A DNA stretch of 64,000 nucleotides from Paracoccaceae bacterium (GTDB lineage Bacteria; Pseudomonadota; Alphaproteobacteria; Rhodobacterales; Rhodobacteraceae). The position numbers and the translations under genes are program-made. The stretch lies in the NCBI GenBank assembly GCA_014654775.1, contig JACVZW010000007.1, forward strand, positions 62,001 to 126,000. Direction: 5' to 3'. Below the pieces are notes generated by a model. The model did no database searches. It worked only from the letters and a program-made list of their open reading frames with translations, and was not told the origin of the DNA. Shown here in pieces: positions 43,163 through 53,492 of the stretch (positions are counted from its first letter, which is position 1; every line of letters starts with the position of its first letter).

Positions 43163-44521
43163 CTAGTCCCTTCGACTGGGCTTTCGCATCGTCACCAGTT
43201 CCTCTGAGATGGTCGGATGGACGGCGACGGTGCGGTCGAAATCCTCTTTCGTGGCCCCCATGCGGATGGCGATGGCGGCAAGTTGGATCAGTTCGCCCGC
43301 CTCGGGTGCGACGATGTGGCAGCCCAGCACCTTGCGGGTGGACTGGCTCACGATCAGTTTCATCAACACGCGGTCCTGACGGCCTGCGAAAAGCGTCCGC
43401 ATCGGGCGGAAGGCGGCGGCATAGACCTCGATCGGTTCGATGTCGCGCGCGGCCTCTTCCGACAGGCCCACGCTGCCAAGCTCGGGTTGCGTGAAGACGG
43501 CGGAGGGGATGAGGTCGTGGTCAAAGCGCGTCGGCACACCCCGGAAGACGGTGTCGGCGAAAGCATGGCCTTCGCGGATGGCAACGGGGGTGAGATTGAT
43601 GCGATCCGTCACGTCGCCCACGGCATAGATGGAGGGGACAGCGGTCTGTGACCATTCATCCACGATGATCTGTCCGCTGCGGCCGAATTTCACGCCAAGC
43701 TCTTCAAGGCCGAGGCCGGCTGAATTGGGCCTGCGGCCGGTGGCGTAGAGGACGAGGTCGAATTCGGACTCGGACCCATCGGTGGCCACGGCGCGGATGC
43801 CGGTGGCGGTTTTCTCCAGCCGGATCACGTCGGTGCCGCAATGGATGGCGATGCCGCGGGCCTGCATGGCATTGGCGACATGACCGCGGGATTCATCGTC
43901 GAAGCCGCGCAGGATCTGCGCGCCGCGATAGTATTGCGCGACCTTCACGCCGAGGCCGTGCAGGATGCAGGCGAATTCGGAGGCGATGTAGCCGCCGCCC
44001 ACCACGAGGGCGCGTTCCGGCAGGGTGTCGAGGTGGAAGATCTCGTTCGAGGTGATGGCCAGTTCCTTGCCCGGGATATCCGGCACGAAGGGCCAGCCGC
44101 CTGTGGCGATCAGGATGTGCTTGGTCGTGAACGTCTCGCCCGTGGCGAGGCGGACGGTGTGCGGATCGACCACGGTGGCGCGGGCATCCTGGATGGTGAC
44201 GCCCGCGTTCCGGAGGGTGGAGCGGTAGGCGCTTTCCAGCCGGGTCAATTCAGACTCGAGCGCGGTGCGGAATTTCGGCCAGTCGAAACCGTCGCGTTTC
44301 ACGCGCCAGCCATAGGCGGCGGCATCTTCGATCATGTCGGGGAAGGCGGAGGCGAAAACCATCAACTTCTTGGGCACGCAGCCCCGGATGACGCAGGTGC
44401 CGCCCATGCGGCTTTCCTCGGCCAGCATGACGCGGGCACCGCCTTCGGCAGCGGCGATGCGCGCGGCGCGGACGCCGCCCGAGCCGCCGCCGATCACGAA
44501 GAGATCGGTGTCGAAGGTCAT
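43163..44521 (-). CDS. gor: Glutathione-disulfide reductase
   Basis: FAD/NADPH enzyme that regenerates reduced glutathione, 452 residues. FAD motif is FVIGGGSGGVRAARIAA, the redox disulfide is CVIRGC in GGTCVIRGCVPKK, the NADPH motif is VVGGGYIASEFA, and the C-terminal catalytic His-Pro is in VAVHPTISEEL. The ATG at 44521 overlaps the rpiA stop (ATGA), giving an rpiA-gor pair that links the pentose phosphate pathway, the NADPH source, to glutathione reduction. Confidence 0.95.
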   Translation of the reverse strand: MTFDTDLFVIGGGSGGVRAARIAAAEGGARVMLAEESRMGGTCVIRGCVPKKLMVFASAFPDMIEDAAAYGWRVKRDGFDWPKFRTALESELTRLESAYRSTLRNAGVTIQDARATVVDPHTVRLATGETFTTKHILIATGGWPFVPDIPGKELAITSNEIFHLDTLPERALVVGGGYIASEFACILHGLGVKVAQYYRGAQILRGFDDESRGHVANAMQARGIAIHCGTDVIRLEKTATGIRAVATDGSESEFDLVLYATGRRPNSAGLGLEELGVKFGRSGQIIVDEWSQTAVPSIYAVGDVTDRINLTPVAIREGHAFADTVFRGVPTRFDHDLIPSAVFTQPELGSVGLSEEAARDIEPIEVYAAAFRPMRTLFAGRQDRVLMKLIVSQSTRKVLGCHIVAPEAGELIQLAAIAIRMGATKEDFDRTVAVHPTISEELVTMRKPSRRD

Positions 44522-45303
44522 TCCATATCCGCGAAGATGTTGTCGGAGGGGACGAATTCGACGAAATCCTCGCCTTCCGTGCCCTGATTGATGTCGCGCA
44601 CGGTGACGCGGCCATCGCCGTGGCCGATCACCACGATATCGCAAATGTCGATGAAGAGGCCGTTTTCCACCACGCCGGGGATCTGGTTCAGCACCAGCGC
44701 CATCTGGCGGGGGTTGCCGATGCGCTTGAGGTGCAGGTCGATGATATAATTCGCCTCATCCGTGACCAGCGGGCGGTCGCCGTTCATGCGCAGCGTGCAG
44801 TCGCGGTTGAGGACGTCGAGGGAGACCAGCGTTTCCTCGATCAGGGCCTTGGTCGTCTGCCAGCCGAAGGGGATCACCTCCACCGGGAGGGGGAACGCGC
44901 CAAGCTGGCTGACTTCCTTGGCGATGTCGGCGATGACGATCATCTGGTCCGAGGCGGTGGCGACGATCTTTTCCTGCAGAAGGGCCGCGCCGCCGCCCTT
45001 GATGAGGGCGAGGTTCGGGTCGAATTCATCCGCCCCGTCGATGGTGAGGTCGAGCCATTTCGCATCGTCGAGGGACGTGATCGGGATGCCCAGCGAGGCG
45101 GCGAGTTCGGCGGTGCGGGTGGAGGTGGGCACGCCCGTGACGCGCAGGCCTTCCTCGCGGATGCGTTCGGCAAGGCAGCGCACCATCCATGCGGCGGTGG
45201 ACCCGGTGCCGAGGCCGAGCTTCATGCCATCCTCGACGAATTCGGTCGCGCGCTTGGCGGCCACGAATTTCGCCTTGTCGATGGGGGAAAGCTCTGCGGG
45301 CAT
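44518..45303 (-). CDS. rpiA: Ribose-5-phosphate isomerase A
   Basis: Interconverts ribose 5-phosphate and ribulose 5-phosphate in the non-oxidative pentose phosphate pathway. The 261-residue protein has the family blocks LGLGTGSTAAWMVR, LTIDGADEFDPNLALIKGGG (catalytic Asp and Glu) and AALLQEKIVA. It is slightly longer than the E. coli enzyme because of a C-terminal extension. GAGA lies before the ATG. It overlaps gor. Confidence 0.96.
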   Translation of the reverse strand: MPAELSPIDKAKFVAAKRATEFVEDGMKLGLGTGSTAAWMVRCLAERIREEGLRVTGVPTSTRTAELAASLGIPITSLDDAKWLDLTIDGADEFDPNLALIKGGGAALLQEKIVATASDQMIVIADIAKEVSQLGAFPLPVEVIPFGWQTTKALIEETLVSLDVLNRDCTLRMNGDRPLVTDEANYIIDLHLKRIGNPRQMALVLNQIPGVVENGLFIDICDIVVIGHGDGRVTVRDINQGTEGEDFVEFVPSDNIFADME

Positions 45304-45393
45304 GGGGCATCTCCTTCACGGCTTGCCCCGTCTTATAGGCAATGCGGGCGGGGCGCGTAAGGGCGAAATGCCGCCCCGCGCCCTGCGGCGCGG

Positions 45394-45945
45394 TCAGTCG
45401 GTGGCGGAAAGTGGCTGCAGGGCGAGGGTGAGTTCGGCAAGGCCCGTCTGCCCGTCGGCATCCGTATCGAAGGCGGTGGTGGCGCGCATAAGCCCTTCAT
45501 CGAGGGGGCGGGAGGCGCGGGCGACCTCTGCCTCCGCATGGGCGCGGAGTTCGGGGGGCGAGAGAGTGCCGTCGCCATCCGTATCGGCGGCGGCGTGGTC
45601 GCGCATCAGCCGGGCGCGGGCGGGCGGCGAGAGGGTGGCGGCGCGGGCCGTCACTTCGGGCGTGGTGAGCGTGCCGTCGGCATCAAGATCGGCTTCGTGG
45701 AAGGGCCGCAGGGCGCGGGTGCGATAGAAAGCGCGGTCCAGCGCGATGGCGGTTTCGATGGCGGCGGGGGTGATGGTGCCGCCCGTGCCATGGCCGTGGA
45801 TCAGGTCTGCGGCCATGGTGGCAAAGCGGTCCGGGCGGGCAAGGATGGCCTCCGCCACCTCGGACGGCAGAGAGGCGGGTAGGAGGGCCGCCTCCTGCGC
45901 GGCGACGGGGGCCGCGAGGAGGAGGAGGGGAAGAAGGGCGCGCAT
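45394..45945 (-). CDS. Exported EF-hand calcium-binding protein
   Basis: The 183-residue protein has a signal peptide (MRALLPLLLLAAPVAAQ). At least three EF-hand loops are visible: DLDADGTLTTPE (about residue 87), DTDGDGTLSPPE (about 121) and DTDADGQTGLAE (about 159). Calcium binding in the periplasm is expected. No partner is evident from its neighbours. Confidence 0.85.
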   Translation of the reverse strand: MRALLPLLLLAAPVAAQEAALLPASLPSEVAEAILARPDRFATMAADLIHGHGTGGTITPAAIETAIALDRAFYRTRALRPFHEADLDADGTLTTPEVTARAATLSPPARARLMRDHAAADTDGDGTLSPPELRAHAEAEVARASRPLDEGLMRATTAFDTDADGQTGLAELTLALQPLSATD

Positions 45946-46113
45946 GACATCTCCATTCTAGAGGTTCACGGGGGGGAGGATGGCGGCGCGGGGTTAACGG
46001 GCGGTGAAGATCGGCAGGATCTTGTGCGGAATATGCTTTCCGGATGTCGCTTTCCGCAGCACGTGGCATGGTGGCGCGGCGCATTCTGGCGCGGCAGTCA
46101 GCGGGGGTGGTGG

Positions 46114-46770
46114 ATGTACAGGCTTTTCGGCGTTCCGGATTTCGCGAATCTGGCGGTGCATGTCGCGCTGGAAGAGGCGGGCGTGCCCTATGAGGCGGTG
46201 TTTCTGGACTTGGATGCGGGCGAGTTGCAATCGCCCGCGCATCTGGCGCGGCATCCGATGGGGCTTGTCCCCGCGATGGAGACGCCCGACGGGACAATGT
46301 TCGAGACGGGGGCGATCCTGCTTTATCTGGGCGAGCGGCACGGGTTGGCCCCGGCGCAGGGGGCCAGCGACCGTGCGGCCTTTCTGTCATGGTTCGTCTT
46401 CGTCAATAACGGGCTGCATACGTCGGTGATGGACCTGATCCATCCCTACCGGATCAGCGAGGAGCATGCCCGCCTCGTGGCCGAGGCGGCGCGCGTGCGG
46501 CTGGTGGAGCGGATGGCGGCGCTGGAGGCGGTGGCGGCGACGCGGCCAAGCTGGCTGTCGCCGGATCAGCCCGGGGTTCTGGGCATCTACATTTCCATGC
46601 TGCTGCGCTGGATGCGGGCCTTCGCCTGGGCGCCCGATCTTGCCATTTCCGCGCAGGATTTCCCGGCGCTGGCGGCCATTGCCACCGCCTGCGAGGCGCG
46701 GCCTGCCACGTTGCGCGCGGCAACGGCGAACGGGCTGAGCGGTCGGTTCTTCAGCGATCCGGAGGTCTGA
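46114..46770 (+). CDS. Glutathione S-transferase family protein
   Basis: The 218-residue protein has an N-terminal thioredoxin-like domain (MYRLFGVPDFANLAVHVALE, HPMGLVPAMETPDG, FETGAILLYLGERHG with the Glu-Thr glutathione-binding turn) and an all-helical C-terminal domain. The ATG at 46114 matches the domain start; a longer in-frame upstream sequence is not family-like. It is followed 6 bases later by sdaA. The substrate is unknown. Confidence 0.88.
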   Translation: MYRLFGVPDFANLAVHVALEEAGVPYEAVFLDLDAGELQSPAHLARHPMGLVPAMETPDGTMFETGAILLYLGERHGLAPAQGASDRAAFLSWFVFVNNGLHTSVMDLIHPYRISEEHARLVAEAARVRLVERMAALEAVAATRPSWLSPDQPGVLGIYISMLLRWMRAFAWAPDLAISAQDFPALAAIATACEARPATLRAATANGLSGRFFSDPEV

Positions 46771-46776
46771 TCCCGC

Positions 46777-48156
46777 ATGTTCCTGTCCGTCTTCGACATG
46801 TTCAAGGTGGGGGTCGGCCCATCCTCCAGCCACACGATGGGGCCGATGGTGGCGGGGGCGCGTTTCCTTGAGAAGATGCGCGCGTCGCCTTTCCATTTCA
46901 TAGGCTTGCGCGCGTCGCTGCATGGGTCGCTGGCCTTTACCGGGGTGGGGCACGCGACGGATCGGGCGACGATCCTTGGCCTCGCGGGGTTTGAGCCGGC
47001 CACCTATAACGCAGCAAAGGCCGAGGCCACGCTGGAGGGCATCAAGGCGCGCAAGGTGATCGACGTGCCGGGCTTAGGCGAAATGGCCTTCGATCCGGGC
47101 CGCGATCTGGTGTTCGACTATGGCCCCGCCCTGCCCGGCCATGCCAATGGGATGATCCTGAAGGCCACGGACGCGCAGGGCGACGTGATCATGGAGGAAA
47201 CCTATTACTCCATCGGGGGCGGCTTCGTGCTGACGGCGGGGGAGTTGGCCGAGGCCGGGGGCGGCAAGGCCAAGGCGCGGGCGGATGTGCCCTATCCGTT
47301 CGAAAAGGCGGATGAGATGCTGGCGATGGCCAAGGCGTCGGGTCTGTCCATCGCTGCGATGAAGCGGGCGAATGAGGTGAAGTTCCGCTCGGCCGCCGAT
47401 CTGGACCGGGGGATGGAACGCATCTGGCAAGTGATGAACGACTGCATATCGCGCGGGATGGTGGGCGAAGGCATCCTGCCGGGCGGGTTGAAGGTGCGGC
47501 GGCGCGCCAAGGGCATCCATGATGCGCTGATGGCCGAGCGCGGGCTGAACATGACGCCGCCGCATACGATCAACGACTGGATGTCGCTTTATGCGATGGC
47601 GGTGAACGAGGAGAACGCGGCGGGTGGGCAGGTCGTGACGGCCCCCACCAATGGCGCGGCGGGGGTGGTGCCTGCGGTGATCCGCTATTGGCTGGACCAT
47701 GTGCCGGGGGCGTCATCCAGCCGGGTGGGGGAGTTCCTGCTGACGGCGGCGGCGATCGGGGGGCTGGTGAAGCACAATGCCAGCATCTCGGGCGCCGAAT
47801 GCGGCTGTCAGGCCGAGGTTGGGTCGGCGGCGGCGATGGCGGCGGCGGGGCTGTGCGCCGTGCTGGGCGGCACGCCGGAACAGGTGGAAAACGCCGCCGA
47901 AATCGCGCTGGAGCATCATCTGGGCATGACCTGCGATCCGGTGAAGGGGCTGGTGCAGGTGCCCTGCATTGAACGGAACGGGCTGGGGGCGATCAAGGCG
48001 GTGTCTGCGGCAAGCCTCGCGCTGCGGGGGGATGGCATCCATCTGGTCAGTCTGGATGTGTGTATCGAAACGATGCGCCAGACCGGGCGGGACATGCACG
48101 AGAAGTACAAGGAAACCAGTCTTGGCGGGCTGGCCGTGAACGTGCCGAACTGCTGA
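46777..48156 (+). CDS. sdaA: L-serine ammonia-lyase (iron-sulfur type)
   Basis: Cleaves serine to pyruvate and ammonia. The 459-residue single-chain enzyme has an N-terminal beta domain ([20 protein letters not shown]) and a C-terminal alpha domain. Likely 4Fe-4S cysteines are in [35 protein letters not shown] and the extreme C-terminal NVPNC, whose terminal Cys is known to plug the active site in this family. It stands 6 bases after the GST gene, probably co-transcribed. Confidence 0.96.
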   Translation: MFLSVFDMFKVGVGPSSSHTMGPMVAGARFLEKMRASPFHFIGLRASLHGSLAFTGVGHATDRATILGLAGFEPATYNAAKAEATLEGIKARKVIDVPGLGEMAFDPGRDLVFDYGPALPGHANGMILKATDAQGDVIMEETYYSIGGGFVLTAGELAEAGGGKAKARADVPYPFEKADEMLAMAKASGLSIAAMKRANEVKFRSAADLDRGMERIWQVMNDCISRGMVGEGILPGGLKVRRRAKGIHDALMAERGLNMTPPHTINDWMSLYAMAVNEENAAGGQVVTAPTNGAAGVVPAVIRYWLDHVPGASSSRVGEFLLTAAAIGGLVKHNASISGAECGCQAEVGSAAAMAAAGLCAVLGGTPEQVENAAEIALEHHLGMTCDPVKGLVQVPCIERNGLGAIKAVSAASLALRGDGIHLVSLDVCIETMRQTGRDMHEKYKETSLGGLAVNVPNC

Positions 48157-48159
48157 TCC

Positions 48160-48786
48160 CTAGCCGCGGGTCAGCAGATAGCCGGTGGCGGACACGCGGG
48201 CGTAGAGTGCGAATTCCGCCGCATGGGCGGCGTGGAAGCGTTCGAGAAGCGCGGGCGGCAGATCGGGCGGGCCGGCCTTGGCGGGCGGAGAGACATTGCG
48301 CGCCTCAAGCGACAGGGGCGCGTCGAGACGGCCCTGCAGGAAGGCCACAAGCAGGTCGAGCCGCGCGTAATCGAAGACATGGGTCACCGGCGGGCCGCCA
48401 TCCAGAAAGCCCAAGAACCGATCCTGCCGCCCGACGGCGGCGAAGGGTGGCTGAGGATCGGCGAGACGGCCTTCGACGAAGTCGGCGAAGCTGAGCCCTA
48501 GGGTGGAATTCGGGTGGCCGATGAGTGCGTCGCGCTGGCGGTAGCGGAACCAGCTTTCCATCTGTTCCATCGGTTCGCGCATCACGGCGATGGTTTCGGG
48601 GGCAAAGCCCAGCGCCTCGGCAAGGAAAGGGGCCCAGCGTCGGCCATAGGTGGCGGCGTTCATATGCGGGAACTGCCGGGCTGTTTCGGGGGTTTCGGCA
48701 TGGGGGGCAAGCATGGCCCGGATCGATTGCGAAGCGGTCTTGGGCGTGGCGAGATAGACAAGACGGGCCTTGGGGAGAACCAGCAC
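48160..48786 (-). CDS. Sulfotransferase-family-like protein
   Basis: The 208-residue protein starts VLVLPKARLVYLATPKTASQ, resembling the 5'-phosphosulfate-binding loop of sulfotransferase family 2. It continues with FAPETIAVMREPMEQMESWFRYRQRDA, the 3'-phosphate-binding (REP) region. The C-terminus is FHAAHAAEFALYARV. Such proteins move sulfate from PAPS to carbohydrates or small molecules, but bacterial versions are mostly uncharacterised. The GTG at 48786 has CGGAGG 4 bases upstream. Convergent with sdaA, divergent from the EamA transporter. Confidence 0.8.
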   Translation of the reverse strand: MLVLPKARLVYLATPKTASQSIRAMLAPHAETPETARQFPHMNAATYGRRWAPFLAEALGFAPETIAVMREPMEQMESWFRYRQRDALIGHPNSTLGLSFADFVEGRLADPQPPFAAVGRQDRFLGFLDGGPPVTHVFDYARLDLLVAFLQGRLDAPLSLEARNVSPPAKAGPPDLPPALLERFHAAHAAEFALYARVSATGYLLTRG

Positions 48787-48910
48787 ACCACACCTCCGTG
48801 ACACATGGGCAGAGAGTGCGCAGGGAGAGGCGGAAGGGCAAGGGGGGATGCGCCGCCCCATGTCGCTTTTGCGATGGACGGCGGGAGGGGGCGGGGATAG
48901 CCACAAGGGC

Positions 48911-49855
48911 ATGAGCCGACAGCCCGACCGCATCTTCCCCGGCATCGTCCTGATGCTTTCCTTCTGCGCGCTTGCACCGCTGCTGGACGTGTCGTCCAAA
49001 CTGGCGGCGGAGAACGGCATCCCCGTGGGCCAGATCACCACCGCGCGCTTCGTCGTGCAGGGGGCCTTGATGCTGCCTGTTGTGCTGTGGATGGGGCTGG
49101 CCTGGCGGGTGGATGCGCGGGTGCTGGGATTCGTCTTCCTGCGGGCGGTGTTCCTGATGCTGTCGACCTTCAGCTTCGTGTCGGGCATCAAGGTGATGCC
49201 GGTGGCCGATGCGCTGGCCATCGCCTTCGTCGAGCCGTTCATCCTGCTGATCCTTGGCCGCCTGATCTTTGGCGATGAGGTGGGGCCGCGCCGCATCGCG
49301 GCCTCGGCGGTAGGGTTCGGCGGCGCGCTTTTGGTGATCCAACCGTCGCTTGCGGCCTTCGGCTATGTCGCGCTTTGGCCGCTGGGGACGGCGTTCTTCT
49401 TCGCCTTCTATATGCTGGTGACCCGGGCGATGGCGGCCTACATGCATCCGGTGACGATGCAGTTGCACACCTCTCTGGCGGGGATCGTGATCTGCGTGCC
49501 GCTGATGTTCCTTTTCGATGGCACGGGCTGGGCGGAACTGGACCCGGTGATGCCATGGGGGTGGAACTGGCTGTGGCTTTTCGGCGTGGGGTTCTGGGCC
49601 GGGGTCAGCCACATGTGCATGACCTATGCGCTGAAATTCGCGCCGTCGGCCACGCTGGCGCCGCTGCATTACACGGAAATCGTGGCGGCGGTGGCGCTGG
49701 GATATCTGATCTTTGGGGATTTCCCCAATGCGATGACATGGGCGGGGATCACGGTGATCGTGTCATCCGGGCTTTACATCATCCACCGCGAACGGATCAG
49801 CGCGAAGGCGAAGCGGGCGGCGGCGGCTGCCACCCTTCCCCCAGAAGCGATCTGA
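48911..49855 (+). CDS. DMT-superfamily (EamA) transporter
   Basis: The 314-residue inner-membrane protein has ten predicted hydrophobic helices in two five-helix EamA halves (first half ends FVEPFILLILGRLIFGDEV; second half contains FAPSATLAPLHYTEIVAAVA then LIFGDFP). It exports or imports metabolites; the substrate is unknown. Its last 59 bases overlap the 3' end of the convergent thiamine diphosphokinase gene. Confidence 0.9.
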   Translation: MSRQPDRIFPGIVLMLSFCALAPLLDVSSKLAAENGIPVGQITTARFVVQGALMLPVVLWMGLAWRVDARVLGFVFLRAVFLMLSTFSFVSGIKVMPVADALAIAFVEPFILLILGRLIFGDEVGPRRIAASAVGFGGALLVIQPSLAAFGYVALWPLGTAFFFAFYMLVTRAMAAYMHPVTMQLHTSLAGIVICVPLMFLFDGTGWAELDPVMPWGWNWLWLFGVGFWAGVSHMCMTYALKFAPSATLAPLHYTEIVAAVALGYLIFGDFPNAMTWAGITVIVSSGLYIIHRERISAKAKRAAAAATLPPEAI

Positions 49856-50498
49856 GCACGGCGTCGAGGCGCGCGCGGGGCAGGATCACCAGCAGGCCGG
49901 GGCCATCGACGGCCAGCCGCACCTCACGCGATGCAACGCGGTTCGAGGTGCCGATCATCCCGTCCGGCGCGAGGGTGAGCCCGTCGATGGGCCATTCAAG
50001 GCCGGTGCTGCGCCCCGTGACGGGGGCCATGGGAAAGAGCGACAGCCGGTCGCCGGGGGCAAGGCGCAGGGTCAGCTGCGGCGGGCAGTGAAAGACCACA
50101 TCGCGCGCGCCAAGGACGAGGCAGCGCCGGTCGGCATGGCGGACGAGGGTGTTGAAGACCGCCAGACCATGATCGATCCGCGCCCCGGTGAAGCCCAGCG
50201 CCAGCGTGAAGGGCGCCGCGACGGAGCGCAGGACTTTGTCGAAATCGGTCGTCAACTGTTCCGCGATAGGAAAGAGCAGATCAGGGCCAAGGGAGGCGCG
50301 CGCGGCATGCGACATCGAATCGAAATCGCCGATCACCGCCTCGGGCCGGTGCCCGGCGGCCAGCGCGCGGTCGGCCCCGCCATCCGCCGCGACCAACCGC
50401 GGGGCGCGTTTCAGCGCAAGTTGGAAGGCCGCGCGGGACACTGGGGCACCGCCGACCAGAGTCACCCCATCAGACGATTGAACAATGGGAGGATTCAT
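49797..50498 (-). CDS. Thiamine diphosphokinase
   Basis: Makes thiamine diphosphate from thiamine and ATP. The 233-residue protein has the catalytic motif AVIGDFDSM (about residue 60), TTDFDKVLR and GFTGARIDHGLAVFNTL. A C-terminal lid domain contains LEWPIDGLTLAPDGMIGTSN, which binds thiamine. The ATG at 50498 gives a normal family N-terminus. Its tail overlaps the convergent transporter gene. Confidence 0.92.
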   Translation of the reverse strand: MNPPIVQSSDGVTLVGGAPVSRAAFQLALKRAPRLVAADGGADRALAAGHRPEAVIGDFDSMSHAARASLGPDLLFPIAEQLTTDFDKVLRSVAAPFTLALGFTGARIDHGLAVFNTLVRHADRRCLVLGARDVVFHCPPQLTLRLAPGDRLSLFPMAPVTGRSTGLEWPIDGLTLAPDGMIGTSNRVASREVRLAVDGPGLLVILPRARLDAVLRSLLGEGWQPPPPASPSR

Positions 50499-50638
50499 GG
50501 CGATACTGTTTTCCGAATTGAGGCAAGTCGAGCGTTCGTGGGCCATAATCAATCCTTCAAATTACCGCCATCTGTCCATCAAAAGGATCAGGACGAGCGT
50601 AGATTGAACGGACCGAACCTGGGCAAAGCGAGCATCCG

Positions 50639-53395
50639 ATGAACGGGGCGAGTAAAATTCTTACGGTCTCCTATGGGACCTTTTCCTGTACCCTGGAGGG
50701 GTTCGACGATCCCTTCAACACCATGAAGGCGATTGCGGAGTATTTCCGCGACCTCGCCGCGGAGGATCGCTATTTCGGCGCGGAACCCCCGACGCCCGAT
50801 GCCGCGATGCTGCACCGGATTGCCGAACGCGAGATCCAGCGCCGAGTCGAGGCGAAGATCCAAGAGAATGGCGTGGTCCTGCGGGCTTCGGAGCCGGCAG
50901 AGCCGATGATGCCTGCGGCGGTTGCCCCGCCCGTTGCCCCGCCTGTGGCCGAGGTGACCCCGCCGACGGTGCCCGACAGTGTTGCGCAGCCTGCTCCGGC
51001 GACCGCGCCCAGCGTCGCCCCTGTGGCGACGGCGGCCAGCGAATCGGCGGTGGAACGGCTGATGCGGCTGCGGTCGGACGTGGCGGCGCAGCCCGGGCTG
51101 GTGGCGCCTGCCGTGACCGCGCCGGTGGTGAGTTTCGCCATCCCCGATTATGTCGAGGATCTGGTGGAGGATGCGGTCGAGGCCGAAGTCCTGCCCGATG
51201 CGGCGGCGCTGGCCGACCTGCTGCCCGAAGCCGCGCCCGAGTCTGTGCCGGAAGAGGCGGCAGAGATGCCTGCCCCCGCGGCAGCCGAAGCAGAGGCGCA
51301 GGAGCCCGAAGCGGTGGCCGAAGGTGAAATGCCGGTCGAGGAGGCCGCATCCGACTTCGCGCTGGAAGAGATGCTGATGGCCGAGGCAGCGGTGCAAGAG
51401 CCGGAAGCCGTGGCCGAGGTGGAAGCCCCCGTCGAAGAAGCTGCGCCCGACTTCGCGCTGGAAGAGATGCTGCAGGCCGAGGCGGCGGCGGAGCCTGAGG
51501 CTGTGGCCGAGGCGCCGGTCGAAGAGGCCGCGCCCGACTTGGCGCTGGAAGAGATGTTGACGGCGGAGGCGGCTGCGCAGGTGGCTGCCGAACCGGCAGA
51601 GGAAAGCGCGGCACAGTACGACGTCTTTGCCGAAGATGAAGTGGCGGCGGTGGACCTTCCCGAAGGTCTGGCCCGGGCGCTGGCCGCGGTCGAGGATGAG
51701 GCGGTGGTCGTCGATGCCCCGGTGTTGGAGCCTGTCGCAGAGACGGCCGATCCGATCGCCGAGATGATCGAGGCGGCGGTCGAACGCGAGGCCGATGCGG
51801 CCGATGTTGCGACGGCAGAAGAAGATGCCGCTATGCGCGCCTCGCTGGAGGCGGTGCTTGGTCAGGCGCTGGCCCCGGCGGCGGAGGCCGAGGAAGCGGC
51901 CCCTGCTCCGGTCGTGCCAGAGATGGCGGATTCCGAGGTCGAGTCTGTGGTGGAGGCTGTGGTCGAGGCCCCAGTCGAAGCCGAAGTCGAAGCCGAAGTC
52001 GAGGCGGCTGCAGAGGCCGAAGCCGATCTGCCGGATGTTGCGCCGGAAACGGATGCGGTTGCGGCCTTCGTGGCCGAGGCCGCGCCCGAAACCCTGTCAG
52101 AGACGGTTGCGCCTGCCGCTGCGACGGCGGCCGATACGGTGGCAGAGACGGTGCCTCCCGGTGTGGAACTCCGTCCCGGCGCGCAGGAAAAGCTGCTGCG
52201 GGCCCGGGCGCGCGTGATCCGCATCCGCAAAGCGGACGAGGTAGAGGCGGAAGCCCAGACCGAAGACCAGACCGACACCCAGCCGGAGGTCGAGACCGAG
52301 GCACGGGCCGAGGTGCCGACGCCCGCCATGCCGGCCGAGGAAACCGCGATTTCGGATTACGTCTCGGCACTGGCCGCGACATCGGTTGAGATGCCCGAGG
52401 CGGCCCCCGCCCCGGCGGCGGAAAAGGCTGCGGCCCCGGCAAAGCCCGCCGATACCCCCGATCTGGAACTGGTCGGCGATGTCGAGATGATCCTTTCGCC
52501 CGAGGATGAGGCGGCGCTGCAGCGCGAGCTGGCCGCGTTGAGCGGCAGCGAACAGGATGACGACACCCGGCGCGAAGCCGAAGTGGTTGCCGATCTTTCG
52601 GCGGCACCGGATGCGCGCAAGGGCTTTGACGGGCCGTCGGCGGATGAGGCGGTCAGCCGCCTGATGAAGCAGACGGACAGCGAGATGGAAGGCAGCGAGG
52701 CCAAGCGTCGCCTGTCGGCCATCCAGCATCTGCGCGCTGCCGTGGCCGCCACGGTGGCGGAGCGGAAGGTGACTGGCGACGCACCGCAGGACACCGAAAA
52801 GGTGTCTCGGCTGGCGCGCTATCGCAACGATCTGGCCATGGCGGTGAAGAACGTCCTGCCCGGCCGTGGCGGCGATTCTGCGGCGGAGCGCCCTGCCCCG
52901 CTGGTTCTGGTGTCCGAACAGCGCATCGACCGGCCGCGTCCGGCGGCACCCGCCGCCCCGGTGGCCCCGGCCGCGCCAGCAGGCCCGCTTGCGCCGGTAC
53001 GCCCGCGCCGCGTCGCATCGTCCGGGCTGGCCATGCAGGCGGCAGAGGCCTTCGATGAAGAGGATGACGAGGCCGAGGAGGGCGATAACGTCTTCGGCGA
53101 CAGCCGCGGCTTTGCCGAATTCGTGGACAAGGTCGGGGCGCAGAGCCTTGAGCAGATCCTCGAGGCGGCGGCGGCCTATCTGTCGGGCGTCGAAGGGCGG
53201 GATCATTTCAGCCGCCCGGCCCTGATGCAGAAAGCGGTGGCGGTGGTGCCCACCGGCAGCGTGCAGCGCGAAGACGGGCTGCGCAGCTTTGGTGCGCTGC
53301 TGCGGAAGGGCCGGATCGCCAAGATCCGCCGCGGGAGGTTTACCCTGACCGAGGAGTCGGCCTATCTGGCCGAGGCGCGCAAGGTCGCGGGCTAG
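50639..53395 (+). CDS. Large acidic Ala/Glu/Val-rich repeat protein with conserved end domains
   Basis: The 918-residue protein has no known function. The N-terminal 75 residues are ordered ([40 protein letters not shown]), and I have the impression that this block recurs in Rhodobacteraceae proteins. Residues 85-600 are low complexity, dominated by Glu, Ala, Val and Pro, with three near-identical 30-residue repeats at about 221-314. The C-terminal 100 residues ([20 protein letters not shown], then a winged-helix-like [21 protein letters not shown]) look folded and basic, suggesting nucleic-acid or protein binding. There is no signal peptide or membrane helix. The design suggests a cytoplasmic linker between two anchored ends. 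A strong terminator follows. Confidence 0.8.
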   Translation: MNGASKILTVSYGTFSCTLEGFDDPFNTMKAIAEYFRDLAAEDRYFGAEPPTPDAAMLHRIAEREIQRRVEAKIQENGVVLRASEPAEPMMPAAVAPPVAPPVAEVTPPTVPDSVAQPAPATAPSVAPVATAASESAVERLMRLRSDVAAQPGLVAPAVTAPVVSFAIPDYVEDLVEDAVEAEVLPDAAALADLLPEAAPESVPEEAAEMPAPAAAEAEAQEPEAVAEGEMPVEEAASDFALEEMLMAEAAVQEPEAVAEVEAPVEEAAPDFALEEMLQAEAAAEPEAVAEAPVEEAAPDLALEEMLTAEAAAQVAAEPAEESAAQYDVFAEDEVAAVDLPEGLARALAAVEDEAVVVDAPVLEPVAETADPIAEMIEAAVEREADAADVATAEEDAAMRASLEAVLGQALAPAAEAEEAAPAPVVPEMADSEVESVVEAVVEAPVEAEVEAEVEAAAEAEADLPDVAPETDAVAAFVAEAAPETLSETVAPAAATAADTVAETVPPGVELRPGAQEKLLRARARVIRIRKADEVEAEAQTEDQTDTQPEVETEARAEVPTPAMPAEETAISDYVSALAATSVEMPEAAPAPAAEKAAAPAKPADTPDLELVGDVEMILSPEDEAALQRELAALSGSEQDDDTRREAEVVADLSAAPDARKGFDGPSADEAVSRLMKQTDSEMEGSEAKRRLSAIQHLRAAVAATVAERKVTGDAPQDTEKVSRLARYRNDLAMAVKNVLPGRGGDSAAERPAPLVLVSEQRIDRPRPAAPAAPVAPAAPAGPLAPVRPRRVASSGLAMQAAEAFDEEDDEAEEGDNVFGDSRGFAEFVDKVGAQSLEQILEAAAAYLSGVEGRDHFSRPALMQKAVAVVPTGSVQREDGLRSFGALLRKGRIAKIRRGRFTLTEESAYLAEARKVAG
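51299..51580 (+). repeat. Three in-frame tandem repeats within the acidic protein gene
   Basis: Three copies of a unit of about 30 residues with pattern EPEAVAE-x-PVEEAAxDxALE followed by EMLxAEAA. Copy 3 is shorter by deletion in the linker. The DNA copies are also similar, so the array arose by duplication and may vary between strains. Confidence 0.8.
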
Positions 53396-53451
53396 GCCGG
53401 ACACTGCCAAGGAATCGTGGGCCGGGCGCTGCCAACCGGGCCCCAAGGGAG

Positions 53452-53480
53452 AGGCGGACCTGTGCGGGGTCCGCCTTTTT
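53452..53480 (+). terminator. Rho-independent terminator of the acidic protein gene
   Basis: A 9-base stem (AGGCGGACC / GGTCCGCCT) with a 7-base loop is followed directly by a T-run. This is the most classical terminator in the window. Confidence 0.85.
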
Positions 53481-53492
53481 CCGTTGCAAGGC

